A stretch of 39,798 nucleotides of DNA from Clostridia bacterium (GTDB taxonomy: Bacteria > Bacillota > Clostridia > Oscillospirales > CAG-272): assembly GCA_017414385.1 (NCBI GenBank), contig JAFQMO010000079.1, positions 1-39,798 of the forward strand, in the 5' to 3' direction. This document shows, one piece after another, positions 32,275 to 39,798 of this stretch. The notes beneath the pieces are model-generated. The model was given only the letters and a program-made list of their open reading frames with translations, did not search any database and was not told the origin of the DNA. Within the stretch, counting starts at the first letter, position 1, and every line of letters starts with the position of its first letter. Both the position numbers and the translations under genes were made by a program.

Positions 32275-33377
32275 TTGATCAAAATAAGATTTTGAATTGC
32301 GTGCTCCATTTTGATGTAGAAGGACCTGTTGTTGATATTTTCAAGATCGAGACCGGCCATATCAACGGCACCTATGCCATTACCTGCAAGAAAGAAGACG
32401 GCAGTACGATCCGTTATATTCTGCAGTCGATCAACACAAAGGTTTTCACAAGACCTGTCGAGTTGATGGAGAACATCCAGAATGTAACAGACTATCTGCG
32501 CGGCATCATTCTCGAAAACGGCGGCGATGTTAACCGTGAAACTCTGACGGTCATTCGCGCAAAGACGGGCTTGAACTATTATGTTGACGAAGAGAACCGT
32601 TATTGGAGAATGTACAACTATATTGAGGATGCAACAAGCTATCAGACCGTAGAGCGTCCGATCCTGTTCGAAAACGCAGCGAAGGCGTTCGGTCATTTCC
32701 AGAAGCAGCTTGCGGGTTATCCTGCGGACACACTGCACGAAACGATCGCACAGTTCCATGACACCGTAAAGAGATTCCGCGATTTTGAGGAAGCGGTTGC
32801 GAAGGACGCTGTCGGCCGTGCTGCATCCGTTCAGCCTGAGATCGAGTTCTTCCTTTCCCATAAGGATATCTGCGATACGATTACCTCCAGAATTGCGACC
32901 GGTGAGATCCCGCTGCGCGTTACGCACAACGATACAAAGCTCAATAATATCATGATCGATAATGAAACGGACGAGGGAATCTGTATCATTGACCTGGATA
33001 CTGTTATGCCCGGTTCCGCACTGTACGACTTCGGTGATTCGATCCGCTTCGGTGCGAGCAGTGCAGCAGAGGATGAGAAGGATCTTTCCAAGGTCAATTT
33101 CCGCATCGACCTCTTTGAGGCATATACGCGCGGTTATCTGCAGGAGGCAAAGGATACGCTTAATGAGACCGAGAAGGATCTGCTTGCAATGTCTGCCATC
33201 ATTTTGACATTGGAATGCGGTATGCGCTTCCTTGGCGACTACCTGAACGGCGACATATACTTCGGTATTCACCGTCCTGAACACAACCTTGACCGTGCAA
33301 GAACACAGATCAAGCTGGTCGCTGATATGGAATCTCAGCTCGACGCAATGAATGCAGTTGTTGCAAAGTACAGATAA
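32271..33377 (+). CDS. Phosphotransferase (APH fold), NahK-like anomeric sugar kinase
   Basis: The 368-residue product has the aminoglycoside-phosphotransferase-type kinase fold. The catalytic loop RVTHNDTKLNN (216-226) contains Asp221 as base, and IIDLDTVMPG (239-248) supplies the metal-binding aspartate. The sequence and length resemble bifidobacterial N-acetylhexosamine 1-kinase (NahK), which phosphorylates GlcNAc and GalNAc at C1. ATG 32271 overlaps the stop of the nucleotidyltransferase gene, implying coupled translation. An upstream in-frame TTG at 32265 is less likely. An intrinsic terminator follows, so the two genes form a complete transcription unit. Confidence 0.85.
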   Translation: MIDQNKILNCVLHFDVEGPVVDIFKIETGHINGTYAITCKKEDGSTIRYILQSINTKVFTRPVELMENIQNVTDYLRGIILENGGDVNRETLTVIRAKTGLNYYVDEENRYWRMYNYIEDATSYQTVERPILFENAAKAFGHFQKQLAGYPADTLHETIAQFHDTVKRFRDFEEAVAKDAVGRAASVQPEIEFFLSHKDICDTITSRIATGEIPLRVTHNDTKLNNIMIDNETDEGICIIDLDTVMPGSALYDFGDSIRFGASSAAEDEKDLSKVNFRIDLFEAYTRGYLQEAKDTLNETEKDLLAMSAIILTLECGMRFLGDYLNGDIYFGIHRPEHNLDRARTQIKLVADMESQLDAMNAVVAKYR

Positions 33378-33390
33378 GATGAAAGAATAA

Positions 33391-33430
33391 AAAAAGAACT
33401 GTCGCAGTCACAGCGGCAGTTCTTTTTGTT
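33391..33430. terminator. Bidirectional terminator after the kinase gene
   Basis: AAAAAGAACTGTCGC (33391-33405) pairs with GCGGCAGTTCTTTTT (33413-33427) with one G-T pair and a seven-base loop. T runs lie on both strands, so it also ends the leftward rpe operon. Confidence 0.92.
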
Positions 33431-33438
33431 ATAGGATC

Positions 33439-34293
33439 CTATTTTTTTGTGGTTTTTTTGCTTTTTTCCGAGTCCTTTATGGCATAGACACTTTCGTATT
33501 CCAGATTATCGTTTTCGGTCTTGTATTTGATATGTACAACAGTAAAATAGGTGATGCTGACAGCCAAATACAAAACTGTGAAGATCGCAAGAAAAACAAA
33601 GAAATCGGAGGATGCGGCAAACAGCTGAGCGACGATATTGAAAAACAGTGTAACAAGAATCAGTGTAAGAGAAAGGTGGAGAAAAATACGAACGGGAATC
33701 GGCAGCTTCTTGGACCGATAAATGTGATTGACAAGGTCGATAAAGACGGAAAAGCCAAAGCACGACAGAGTCAAAAGGAAGGACGGACCGCGGAACAGCG
33801 GCGATGCAATACCGAGATACGGATTATAGATCAGATCAAGGTAGATGCCGTGTGTGACAAGAAGGAGAACGGTCAGCCCTGTAAACCACACAGAAACGCG
33901 TCTGACATAGGCTGAAACTGTCCCCGGCTTCTTGATAGGGTGCTTATAGAGGAGAAGCGAGTAGCACAATGTGGTCACAGCGGATGCAAGGAAAAACAGC
34001 AGATGTCCCTTAACAGAGATGCCGCCTTGCAGCATATGGTCGACCGACTGTCCGGTGGACGGATGGACGAGAAGCCAATATGCGAAAAACTCGGTAATGC
34101 TGATCACGGTAAACAGCACACAGGTCCGAAGCAAAACGGTCTTCAGCCATGCATTTCGATGCAGACGCTTTTCTTCTGCAATACGCGCTCTTTCACGCTG
34201 TGCGGCGCGGTATTCCTGCCTGGCGGAACGGGCACGGAGAAGGGCATCCTTCGCAGAGGCCTCGTTTTGCGGCGTTTGATTTCGATTTTCCAT
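33439..34293 (-). CDS. Multi-spanning membrane protein, unrecognised
   Basis: The 284-residue product begins with about 45 charged residues rich in Ala, Arg and Glu (ARSARQEYRAAQRERARIAE), likely a cytoplasmic helix. About six membrane segments follow (near 50-75, 95-115, 133-152, 165-185, 203-222 and 228-250), then a polar Lys-rich tail. I do not recognise the family. It lies 13 bases after rpe with an AGAGGTC ribosome binding site, so it is probably cotranscribed, but this says little about function. Confidence 0.6.
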   Translation of the reverse strand: MENRNQTPQNEASAKDALLRARSARQEYRAAQRERARIAEEKRLHRNAWLKTVLLRTCVLFTVISITEFFAYWLLVHPSTGQSVDHMLQGGISVKGHLLFFLASAVTTLCYSLLLYKHPIKKPGTVSAYVRRVSVWFTGLTVLLLVTHGIYLDLIYNPYLGIASPLFRGPSFLLTLSCFGFSVFIDLVNHIYRSKKLPIPVRIFLHLSLTLILVTLFFNIVAQLFAASSDFFVFLAIFTVLYLAVSITYFTVVHIKYKTENDNLEYESVYAIKDSEKSKKTTKK

Positions 34294-34306
34294 GTAGACC
34301 TCTTAC

Positions 34307-34981
34307 TCAGATTGCTGCATTTTCAGCTGCGATACGAATGGATTCGACTGCTGTTTTGCGGTCTTCTGCGCGGAAGACTGAGCTGCCTGCGACAAAGATG
34401 TTTGCACCGAAGGACGCAGGGATGGGGGCTGTTGCAGCGGTAATGCCGCCATCAACCTGAATGTCGACATCATAGCCGCCGGCAGTGACCATCGCATGCG
34501 CTGCTTCAACACTCGCCATTGTCTGCTGCATGAAGGATTGTCCGCCAAATCCGGGCTCTACGGTCATTACAAGAATCATGTCAATGAGGGGAAGCAAGGG
34601 CTCAAGAACAAACGCAGGTGTGCTTGGCTTGATGGAAATGCCTGCTTTCTTACCGTGCGCGCGGATCGCACGCAGAGCAGCCTCTTTGTCCTGACAGCTT
34701 TCATAGTGAATGGTGATTCCGTCCGCACCTGCGGCGACAAAATCGTCGATGTAACGGATCGGATCGTTGATCATCAAATGGACATCAAAAAAAAGCTTTG
34801 AATGAGGACGGATGGATGAGATGACACAGGCACCGAAGGACATGTTTGGAACAAACATGCCGTCCATGACATCGAGATGTAAATATTCCGCACCTGCTTC
34901 CTCCACAGAACGAAGCTCGTCGCTGAGCTTGGAAAAGTCGGCAGCGAGAAGAGAGGGGGCGATCTTAATGGGACGTTTCAT
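34307..34981 (-). CDS. rpe: Ribulose-phosphate 3-epimerase
   Basis: Rpe interconverts ribulose-5-phosphate and xylulose-5-phosphate in the pentose phosphate pathway. The 224-residue product is a full-length TIM barrel. The metal and catalytic residues His35, Asp37 and His68 lie in YLHLDVMDGMFVPN and FFDVHLM, with the final aspartate in VDGGI. VMTVEPGFGGQSF is the family signature. ATAAGGAG lies upstream of ATG 34981. A consensus promoter at 35251-35279 gives it a leader of about 260 nt. Confidence 0.96.
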   Translation of the reverse strand: MKRPIKIAPSLLAADFSKLSDELRSVEEAGAEYLHLDVMDGMFVPNMSFGACVISSIRPHSKLFFDVHLMINDPIRYIDDFVAAGADGITIHYESCQDKEAALRAIRAHGKKAGISIKPSTPAFVLEPLLPLIDMILVMTVEPGFGGQSFMQQTMASVEAAHAMVTAGGYDVDIQVDGGITAATAPIPASFGANIFVAGSSVFRAEDRKTAVESIRIAAENAAI

Positions 34982-35244
34982 GTAATGATTCTCCTTATCA
35001 CGGTTTGTAAAAATGAATTGCCTTGTTCGAAAAGCATACCCTCACATCTTTGAATGGTCAGCCATACAATGAAAAAGGAAGAGTTCCATAGAAAGGCACG
35101 CAGCAGTCGTATAAGGCGAAGGACGGTGATATGGATCTGCGATGCTTTTGTATGTTTTATCCGGAGGTGCAGGGTGACTGTATCTCCGGTTTTTGCTGAT
35201 CTCAAAAATGAGGATGATACGGTGGGCGAATCTAAGCCCTCCCA
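34982..35244 (-). other. Long 5' leader of rpe, no clear gene
   Basis: Between the promoter start near 35244 and the rpe ATG are about 260 bases. Small ORFs are present on both strands, but none has a good ribosome binding site or a recognisable sequence. The RNA can form a CCGGAG/CTCCGG stem, but I cannot match it to a riboswitch class. Confidence 0.4.
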
Positions 35245-35250
35245 TTCTAT

Positions 35251-35279
35251 ATTATACTGTTTTTTTTGCGTTGTGTCAA
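35251..35279 (-). promoter_or_regulatory. Consensus promoter for the rpe operon
   Basis: On the minus strand, TTGACA (35279-35274), a 17-base spacer and TATAAT (35256-35251) form a perfect sigmaA consensus promoter. Confidence 0.9.
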
Positions 35280-35401
35280 TTCTTTTTGCCAAGAAATCGG
35301 GAAAAAGACGTATCAGGACCAGGAAAAGAGATCCTTAACAGATAAAAATTTGTTTTATTTGGATATTTTTTTGATTTGGTCACAAATTCAACATAAATTG
35401 G

Positions 35402-35410
35402 TGATACAAT
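35402..35410 (+). promoter_or_regulatory. Extended -10 promoter for the foldase gene
   Basis: TGATACAAT (35402-35410) is an extended -10. No good -35 lies 16-18 bases upstream in the AT-rich stretch. The start would be near 35417, about 32 bases before the ATG at 35449. Confidence 0.5.
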
Positions 35411-35448
35411 AATGTGTACCGTATATTTGTAAAGTGAGGAAATATATC

Positions 35449-36609
35449 ATGAAAAACGCAGCTTCTTTGAGACAAGTACTTTTGATATCACTTTTGATTT
35501 CCGCAACGGTTTCTTCGTCTGTTCTTCTGACTTCCTGTAAGTCCGATAAGAATGACGGCGCACAAGCTGCCGATTCGCAGACAGAAGGTACCCGTACTGA
35601 TGCAGCCGATACGCTTTCTGCTGAAGATTATGAAAAATATAACATTGAGAATGTGGGAAGCACATATCCCGATGCGGAAGATTTTATCACACTTTCCTCC
35701 GCTGACGGAAGCTATTCCGCTGAGATCTCGCTTGATGAATACCGTTATTATTTCCTTTCCTGTAAAGAAGCGTATGATGGCGGTGACGATTCCTTTTGGG
35801 AGGAAAACCCCGATATCAAGGAGTCAATAAGAGAATATGTGCTTCGCGAGCTCCTTCGTACTTACGCACTGTTAGCCGAATGTGAGAAAAATGCATTTGT
35901 TTTGACAGAGGAGGATGTTGATTATATCAATATGGAAAACGCAAAGTTCGTTTCTTCCATGGGTGATTACGATACCTTCTGCTTGCTGCTTGAATCGTAT
36001 TATCTGACACCGTATTTATACAATAAGCTCGGAGAGTACAGCATGCTCGGGCCGAAGCTGAGTCAGTATTACATCGATAACAAAGTGCTCCTGACGGAGG
36101 ACGAGGACATTCGTGCGTATTTTGACACGGATGCACTGATCCGATGCAAGCATATCCTGATCTCCAACGACGAAGGAGAAGACATTGAAGCAAACAGACA
36201 GCTTGCAAACGATATCCTGGCCCGCATTAACAACGGCGAGGATTTCGACGCACTGATGTTGGAATATACGGAGGACCCCGGTGTTAAGTCCTCTCCCGAT
36301 GGATATTATTTTTTCCGCGGTGAAATGGTAGAAAGCTTTGAGGATGCCTCATTTGCACTTGCAGTCGGCGAGATGTCCGATATTGTAGAATCGGATTTCG
36401 GTTTTCACATCATCCTTCGTTGTGAAAAGGAAGCATCATATATTGATGCAAATTTTGCGGCACTGAAGTCTTCTTATTCCGATTACCGCATTTATCAGAT
36501 ATTCGATGAGGTGACAGCTGATTGGGTGGTCACCTACGGTAAGGACTACGAAACCTATGGAGAATGGTCGTACCTTTCTTCGCTGAAAAGTGCACCAAAT
36601 GCAAACTGA
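35449..36609 (+). CDS. Peptidylprolyl isomerase lipoprotein (PrsA/SurA-like foldase)
   Basis: This is an extracytoplasmic folding catalyst. The 386-residue product has a lipoprotein signal with lipobox LTSC (Cys30), a polar Ser/Asp/Thr-rich linker, a helical SurA-like N-terminal domain (about 90-220) and one parvulin (PpiC) domain at about 233-330. That domain starts with CKHILISN and ends with FGFHIILR. A further 50 residues wrap back after the parvulin domain. ATG 35449 follows GTGAGGA; an earlier in-frame GTG at 35434 overlaps that site. PrsA is the likely functional type, but other SurA-like lipoproteins exist in Clostridia, so no symbol is given. Confidence 0.9.
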   Translation: MKNAASLRQVLLISLLISATVSSSVLLTSCKSDKNDGAQAADSQTEGTRTDAADTLSAEDYEKYNIENVGSTYPDAEDFITLSSADGSYSAEISLDEYRYYFLSCKEAYDGGDDSFWEENPDIKESIREYVLRELLRTYALLAECEKNAFVLTEEDVDYINMENAKFVSSMGDYDTFCLLLESYYLTPYLYNKLGEYSMLGPKLSQYYIDNKVLLTEDEDIRAYFDTDALIRCKHILISNDEGEDIEANRQLANDILARINNGEDFDALMLEYTEDPGVKSSPDGYYFFRGEMVESFEDASFALAVGEMSDIVESDFGFHIILRCEKEASYIDANFAALKSSYSDYRIYQIFDEVTADWVVTYGKDYETYGEWSYLSSLKSAPNAN

Positions 36610-36631
36610 AGCTGTAAGGGTCATCTGCTGA

Positions 36632-37954
36632 ATGAATATTTATCAAAAACAGCTGACAGACGGAGTACGGCTGCACGTCATACCGAAGGATACCTTCAAA
36701 ACGGATTTTTTGATGATGTGTTTCCATGTTCCGCTGTGCAGAGAACGTGTATCACAGTATTCATTGCTTCCGGCTGTTCTCGGTCGTGGATGTGCGGAGT
36801 ATCCGTCGCTTGAGGAATTGTCTGCACGTCTTGATTGGCTTTATAATGCCGGTATCGGGGGACGAGCCTACAAGCTTGGAGATACACAAGCGGTTGCTTT
36901 TTCCGTACGCTGTCTCGAGCGCGCATGTACGCCGGAGAAAGAGGATCTTTTCCGTGATGCTTTGGATACGCTTCGATGTGTGCTTTTGCATCCGTTAACG
37001 GAGAATGGTGCATTTCTTTCCGCTTATGTAGAGGGGGAGAAAAAGAATCTGATCGAGACGATCCGCTCGCAGATCAACAATAAGACCTCCTATGCTGTCA
37101 GACGGCTTGAGGAAGAAATGTGTCGGGAGGAACCGTATGGCATCCCGAGCAGAGGGGATGAGGATACTGCATCAAGGATTACTCCAAAGGAATTGTATCG
37201 GTCTTACCGTGAAATGCTGGAGCATGCACCGGCGGAGATATACTATGTTGGGAAACGGTCGCCTGAAGAGATCGTGTCTGTGACAGAGGCTGTCTTTGCG
37301 GAGTGGTTTTCCATGCGAGGCGAGATCGATGCTCTGCCGCAGACCGTCGTTGTTCGGCGGGCGGAGACGGTACAGGAGATCTGCGAGGATCAGCTTGTCA
37401 CACAAAGTCAGTTATGTATTGGCTATCGGACGGATGCTGTGTTGTCGGATGGAGATTATTATCGGTTTGCACTGTTCAATGAGCTCCTTGGCGGTTCTGC
37501 CTCATCGAAGCTGTTTTTGCAGCTGCGGGAGGCAATGGGACTTTGCTATCATTGCTCCTCTATTCCCGAAGGACAGAAGGGACTTTTGTATGTTACCTGT
37601 GGAATTCGGACCGAGGACAGAGCAAGAACGGAGGATGCCATCTACAAGCAATTACAGGCGGTCGCATCGGGACAGATCACCGATGAGGAGTTTGAAGCCG
37701 CGAAAAAGTCGCTGATCGGCGGTTATCGGGAAATTGAGGATAGTGCGGCTGCGTTGGTCGGCTGGTACTGCAACCGGTATGCTGCCGGTATCGATACGTC
37801 TCCTGCAGAGGCGGCTGAGCAGGTCCGTTCATGTACAAAGGAACAGATCGTTTCCTGCGCAAAGAAGCTTTCGTTGGACACGGTGTATTTTTTAAGAGGC
37901 ACGCTGCCTGATGAAGAAACAGAGGAGGGGTGTGCTGATGACGAATCATATTGA
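36632..37954 (+). CDS. yfmF: M16 family protein YfmF, inactive partner
   Basis: The 440-residue product belongs to the pitrilysin (M16) family but lacks the HXXEH zinc motif. The equivalent region reads GRGCAEYPSLEELSARLD (near 50-67). It matches the YfmF type found next to YfmH and named for association with EF-P modification. Such non-catalytic subunits pair with an active M16 subunit. The C-terminal half has the family arch-type NELLGGSASSKLFLQLRE near 284-301. The gene ends 17 bases into yfmH, suggesting coupled translation. Confidence 0.88.
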   Translation: MNIYQKQLTDGVRLHVIPKDTFKTDFLMMCFHVPLCRERVSQYSLLPAVLGRGCAEYPSLEELSARLDWLYNAGIGGRAYKLGDTQAVAFSVRCLERACTPEKEDLFRDALDTLRCVLLHPLTENGAFLSAYVEGEKKNLIETIRSQINNKTSYAVRRLEEEMCREEPYGIPSRGDEDTASRITPKELYRSYREMLEHAPAEIYYVGKRSPEEIVSVTEAVFAEWFSMRGEIDALPQTVVVRRAETVQEICEDQLVTQSQLCIGYRTDAVLSDGDYYRFALFNELLGGSASSKLFLQLREAMGLCYHCSSIPEGQKGLLYVTCGIRTEDRARTEDAIYKQLQAVASGQITDEEFEAAKKSLIGGYREIEDSAAALVGWYCNRYAAGIDTSPAEAAEQVRSCTKEQIVSCAKKLSLDTVYFLRGTLPDEETEEGCADDESY

Positions 37955-39227
37955 GGAATTGTATTCTTCACGGATCGGAGAACGGTATTTCCGTATCCGT
38001 CACAGAAGCGGTATGACGATCTGTGTGATGCCGAAGCGGTCGGCAACAACATATGCCATTCTCGGTGTGAATTGCGGATCGATTGATAATCGGGTACGAT
38101 TCCCCGATGGCTCGGTTACCTGTTTCCCGGACGGAACTGCGCATTTTTTGGAGCATAAGCTTTTTGCCGCAAGGGATGGGGAAGATGCGATCGCACGTTT
38201 TGCGCGGTATGGCGCAACGGCGGATGCATTTACGACACCCGATATTACTGCATATCTGTTTTCCTGTACGGAGAATGTGACGGAGTCTCTTGAGGTCCTG
38301 CTTGATTTTGTTCTGCATCCGTATTTCACGGAAGAGAATGTTGCGCTTGAGAGAAGTATTATCGAGCAGGAAATCCGTATGTATGATGATATTCCCTCAC
38401 AGACAGCGTTTTACCGGCTGATGGAATCGATGTATGCGACACATCCGATACGCATCAACGTCGGAGGAACGACGGCGTCTGTTGCATCGATCACCCCCGA
38501 GGTGCTCTACCGTTTTTACCGTGCGTTTTATCACCCGTCAAATATGACATTGGCAATTGCGGGGAATATAACTGCTGCAGAGGTGCTCGATGTGTGTGAC
38601 CGCATGCTCTCCTTTGTGGCTGCGGCAGAGCCGGTCGAGAGAGTCTTTGCAAAAGAGCAGGATGCGATCGTTCGAGCAAGGACCGAGTGCTATGCGCAGC
38701 TCGGAACGCCGCTTTTGTATGTCGGTGTGAAGGATACAGCGCTTTTCGGAGATCCCTTGACGCGTATGAAGAAGAGTGCTGCTGTTGGTATACTCAATGA
38801 TATTTTGTTTTGCAAATCATCACGCTTTTTCAATGATCTGTATGCAAAGGGCTTGATCAATGCACAGTTCGGCGCGGAATATGAGCACGCGGAAACCTAT
38901 TCCTATGCGTTGATCTCCGCAGAAACGAAAAGCGTGGATGATGTTTGCCTCGAGCTGTTTGAATATCTTGAGAAAAAACGACAGTCTCATGATATTACTG
39001 CGGCGGAATTCGAGCGCTGTCACCGTGTCATGTATGCGAGTGCAGTGACCGCATTTGAATCTGCGGAGGATATGGCAAGTGATTGTCTGGATGCCGTCAT
39101 GGGCGGCGGAGAGCTGTTCGACTCCATTGAGATCATGACCTCTGTTACAAGAGAGGATCTGTTTCGGGAGCTCGACGCGCTGTATCGCCCGGAAGCCTTT
39201 TCGGTCAGCATCGTTTATCCGCAATAA
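37938..39227 (+). CDS. yfmH: M16 family metallopeptidase YfmH, active subunit
   Basis: The 429-residue product retains the inverted zinc motif HFLEH (residues 69-73) and a downstream ERSIIEQEIRMYDD segment that holds the third zinc ligand. It is the YfmH type of M16 peptidase and probably forms a heterodimer with YfmF, encoded just upstream. No signal peptide is seen, so it acts in the cytoplasm. ATG 37938 is preferred because GAGGAGGGG (37922-37930) is seven bases upstream, although in-frame codons reach back to 37911. Substrates are not evident from sequence. Confidence 0.9.
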   Translation: MTNHIEELYSSRIGERYFRIRHRSGMTICVMPKRSATTYAILGVNCGSIDNRVRFPDGSVTCFPDGTAHFLEHKLFAARDGEDAIARFARYGATADAFTTPDITAYLFSCTENVTESLEVLLDFVLHPYFTEENVALERSIIEQEIRMYDDIPSQTAFYRLMESMYATHPIRINVGGTTASVASITPEVLYRFYRAFYHPSNMTLAIAGNITAAEVLDVCDRMLSFVAAAEPVERVFAKEQDAIVRARTECYAQLGTPLLYVGVKDTALFGDPLTRMKKSAAVGILNDILFCKSSRFFNDLYAKGLINAQFGAEYEHAETYSYALISAETKSVDDVCLELFEYLEKKRQSHDITAAEFERCHRVMYASAVTAFESAEDMASDCLDAVMGGGELFDSIEIMTSVTREDLFRELDALYRPEAFSVSIVYPQ

Positions 39228-39340
39228 GCTGTGTTCTTGTCACTTTGCCGGAAGGATGGATTGCGGCTTCCTTCCAAAATGCATTGGATGTTACCTTGTT
39301 TGATTATATTACAATAATGAAGAAAGGTCTGGAATGAATT

Positions 39341-39798
39341 ATGAACAACACAAATACCATAGCATTTCCCAATTTGGGCCTCGGGCCGTGGGAGATCAAT
39401 AAGTTTTTGGTGGAGATCGGTGATTTCCGTATTGCTTGGTATGGACTGATCATCACCATCGGTATTGTTCTTGCCGTCCTTTACACGATAAAGAGGGGAA
39501 AGCAGGAGGGCTTTTCCTCGGATGATGTTCTTGATTATGCGATTTGGGTAGTCCTGTTCGGTATTCTGGGGGCAAGACTGTATTATGTCGCGATGACTTG
39601 GGGAGATTACGAGTCGTTTCTTGATGTTATTGCAATCTGGAACGGAGGTCTCGCCATTTACGGAGGCTTGATCGCGGGTGCGCTGACGATCCTTGTCATC
39701 TCTATGATGAAGGGGAAAAGCGTTTTGAAATTTCTCGATATGGTTGCTCCCGGCGTTATGATCGCACAGGCGTTGGGCAGATGGGGAAATTTTTTCAA
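39341..39798 (+). CDS. lgt: Prolipoprotein diacylglyceryl transferase, N-terminal part
   Basis: Lgt attaches diacylglycerol to the lipobox cysteine of prolipoproteins in the membrane. The visible 152 residues include FRIAWYGLIITIGIVLA, GARLYYV, WNGGLAIYGGLIAG and the start of the signature ALGRWGNFF, at which point the window ends. The AAAGG before ATG 39341 is 13 bases away and weak. The 113-base gap after yfmH contains a TACAAT that could be a -10, without a clear -35. The gene would act on the lipoproteins encoded here (the foldase and ApbE). Confidence 0.93.
   Translation, partial: MNNTNTIAFPNLGLGPWEINKFLVEIGDFRIAWYGLIITIGIVLAVLYTIKRGKQEGFSSDDVLDYAIWVVLFGILGARLYYVAMTWGDYESFLDVIAIWNGGLAIYGGLIAGALTILVISMMKGKSVLKFLDMVAPGVMIAQALGRWGNFF

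Noticed and set aside
32250..33284. A 344-codon open frame antisense to the sugar kinase gene
   Set aside because: It mirrors a well-supported kinase gene with clear catalytic motifs; the antisense product shows no family features.
35054..35338. A 94-codon rightward frame opposite the rpe leader and promoter
   Set aside because: It runs across the consensus rpe promoter, has an Arg-rich random-looking product and no ribosome binding site.
39247..39275. GGAAGGA/TCCTTCC hairpin between yfmH and lgt as a terminator
   Set aside because: The 7-bp stem lacks a T tract; AAAATGC follows instead, so termination is not supported.
1..39798. CRISPR array, tRNA, rRNA, insertion sequence or prophage
   Set aside because: No direct-repeat array, no tRNA cloverleaf or rRNA core sequence, and no transposase or phage-like protein was found on reading the window.

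Overview
This window is chromosomal DNA from an endospore-forming Clostridia-type Firmicute. The evidence is a complete spoIIIAA-AH operon, spo0A, ytfJ/gerW, dacF and the paired M16 proteins YfmF/YfmH. Base composition looks even and the gene density is high. I see no tRNA, rRNA, CRISPR array, insertion sequence or phage gene. The species cannot be fixed from this stretch; an uncultured gut Clostridia with moderate GC is the best guess.

Layout. Positions 1-180 hold the start of a leftward DUF1643 gene. Positions 181-764 are a divergent control region with two rightward promoters and two terminator-like hairpins. A rightward housekeeping run follows (765-10185): lon, engB, an M50 membrane protease, scpA, scpB, a DUF2953 gene, ytfJ, dacF, rluB and a GNAT-like gene. 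It ends at a bidirectional terminator. A leftward operon (14226 down to 10248) carries gltX, glnS and a papain-fold-like gene, and gltX has a hairpin that covers its ribosome binding site. A rightward DNA repair and tRNA modification run follows: miaB, a RicA/YmcA-like gene, mutS, mutL and tgt (14827-22859). The order miaB-ymcA-mutS-mutL matches Bacillus subtilis apart from cotE. After a terminator comes spoIIIAA-AH (22972-27858), the channel and secretion complex of the engulfed forespore.

A leftward three-gene cassette (29855 down to 27882) encodes a NusG-domain-II protein, a Gx-transporter-family membrane protein and an ApbE flavin transferase. These are the EetA, EetB and FmnB-type parts of Gram-positive extracellular electron transfer and flavinylation loci. 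It shares an AT-rich intergenic region with the divergent spo0A gene. That region holds four exact Spo0A boxes (TGTCGAA), one of them inside the cassette promoter. The Spo0A protein has an unusual receiver domain and a long linker.

The rest holds a sugar nucleotidyltransferase and anomeric sugar kinase pair (31369-33377), a leftward rpe plus membrane protein operon (34981 down to 33439), a PrsA/SurA-like lipoprotein foldase, yfmF, yfmH and the start of lgt, which runs off the right edge.

The observations I rate highest are the Spo0A-box cluster shared by spo0A and the flavinylation cassette, the atypical Spo0A receiver, the two-promoter, two-terminator leader in front of lon, the hairpin over the gltX ribosome binding site, and the four-cysteine tail on the RicA-like protein.
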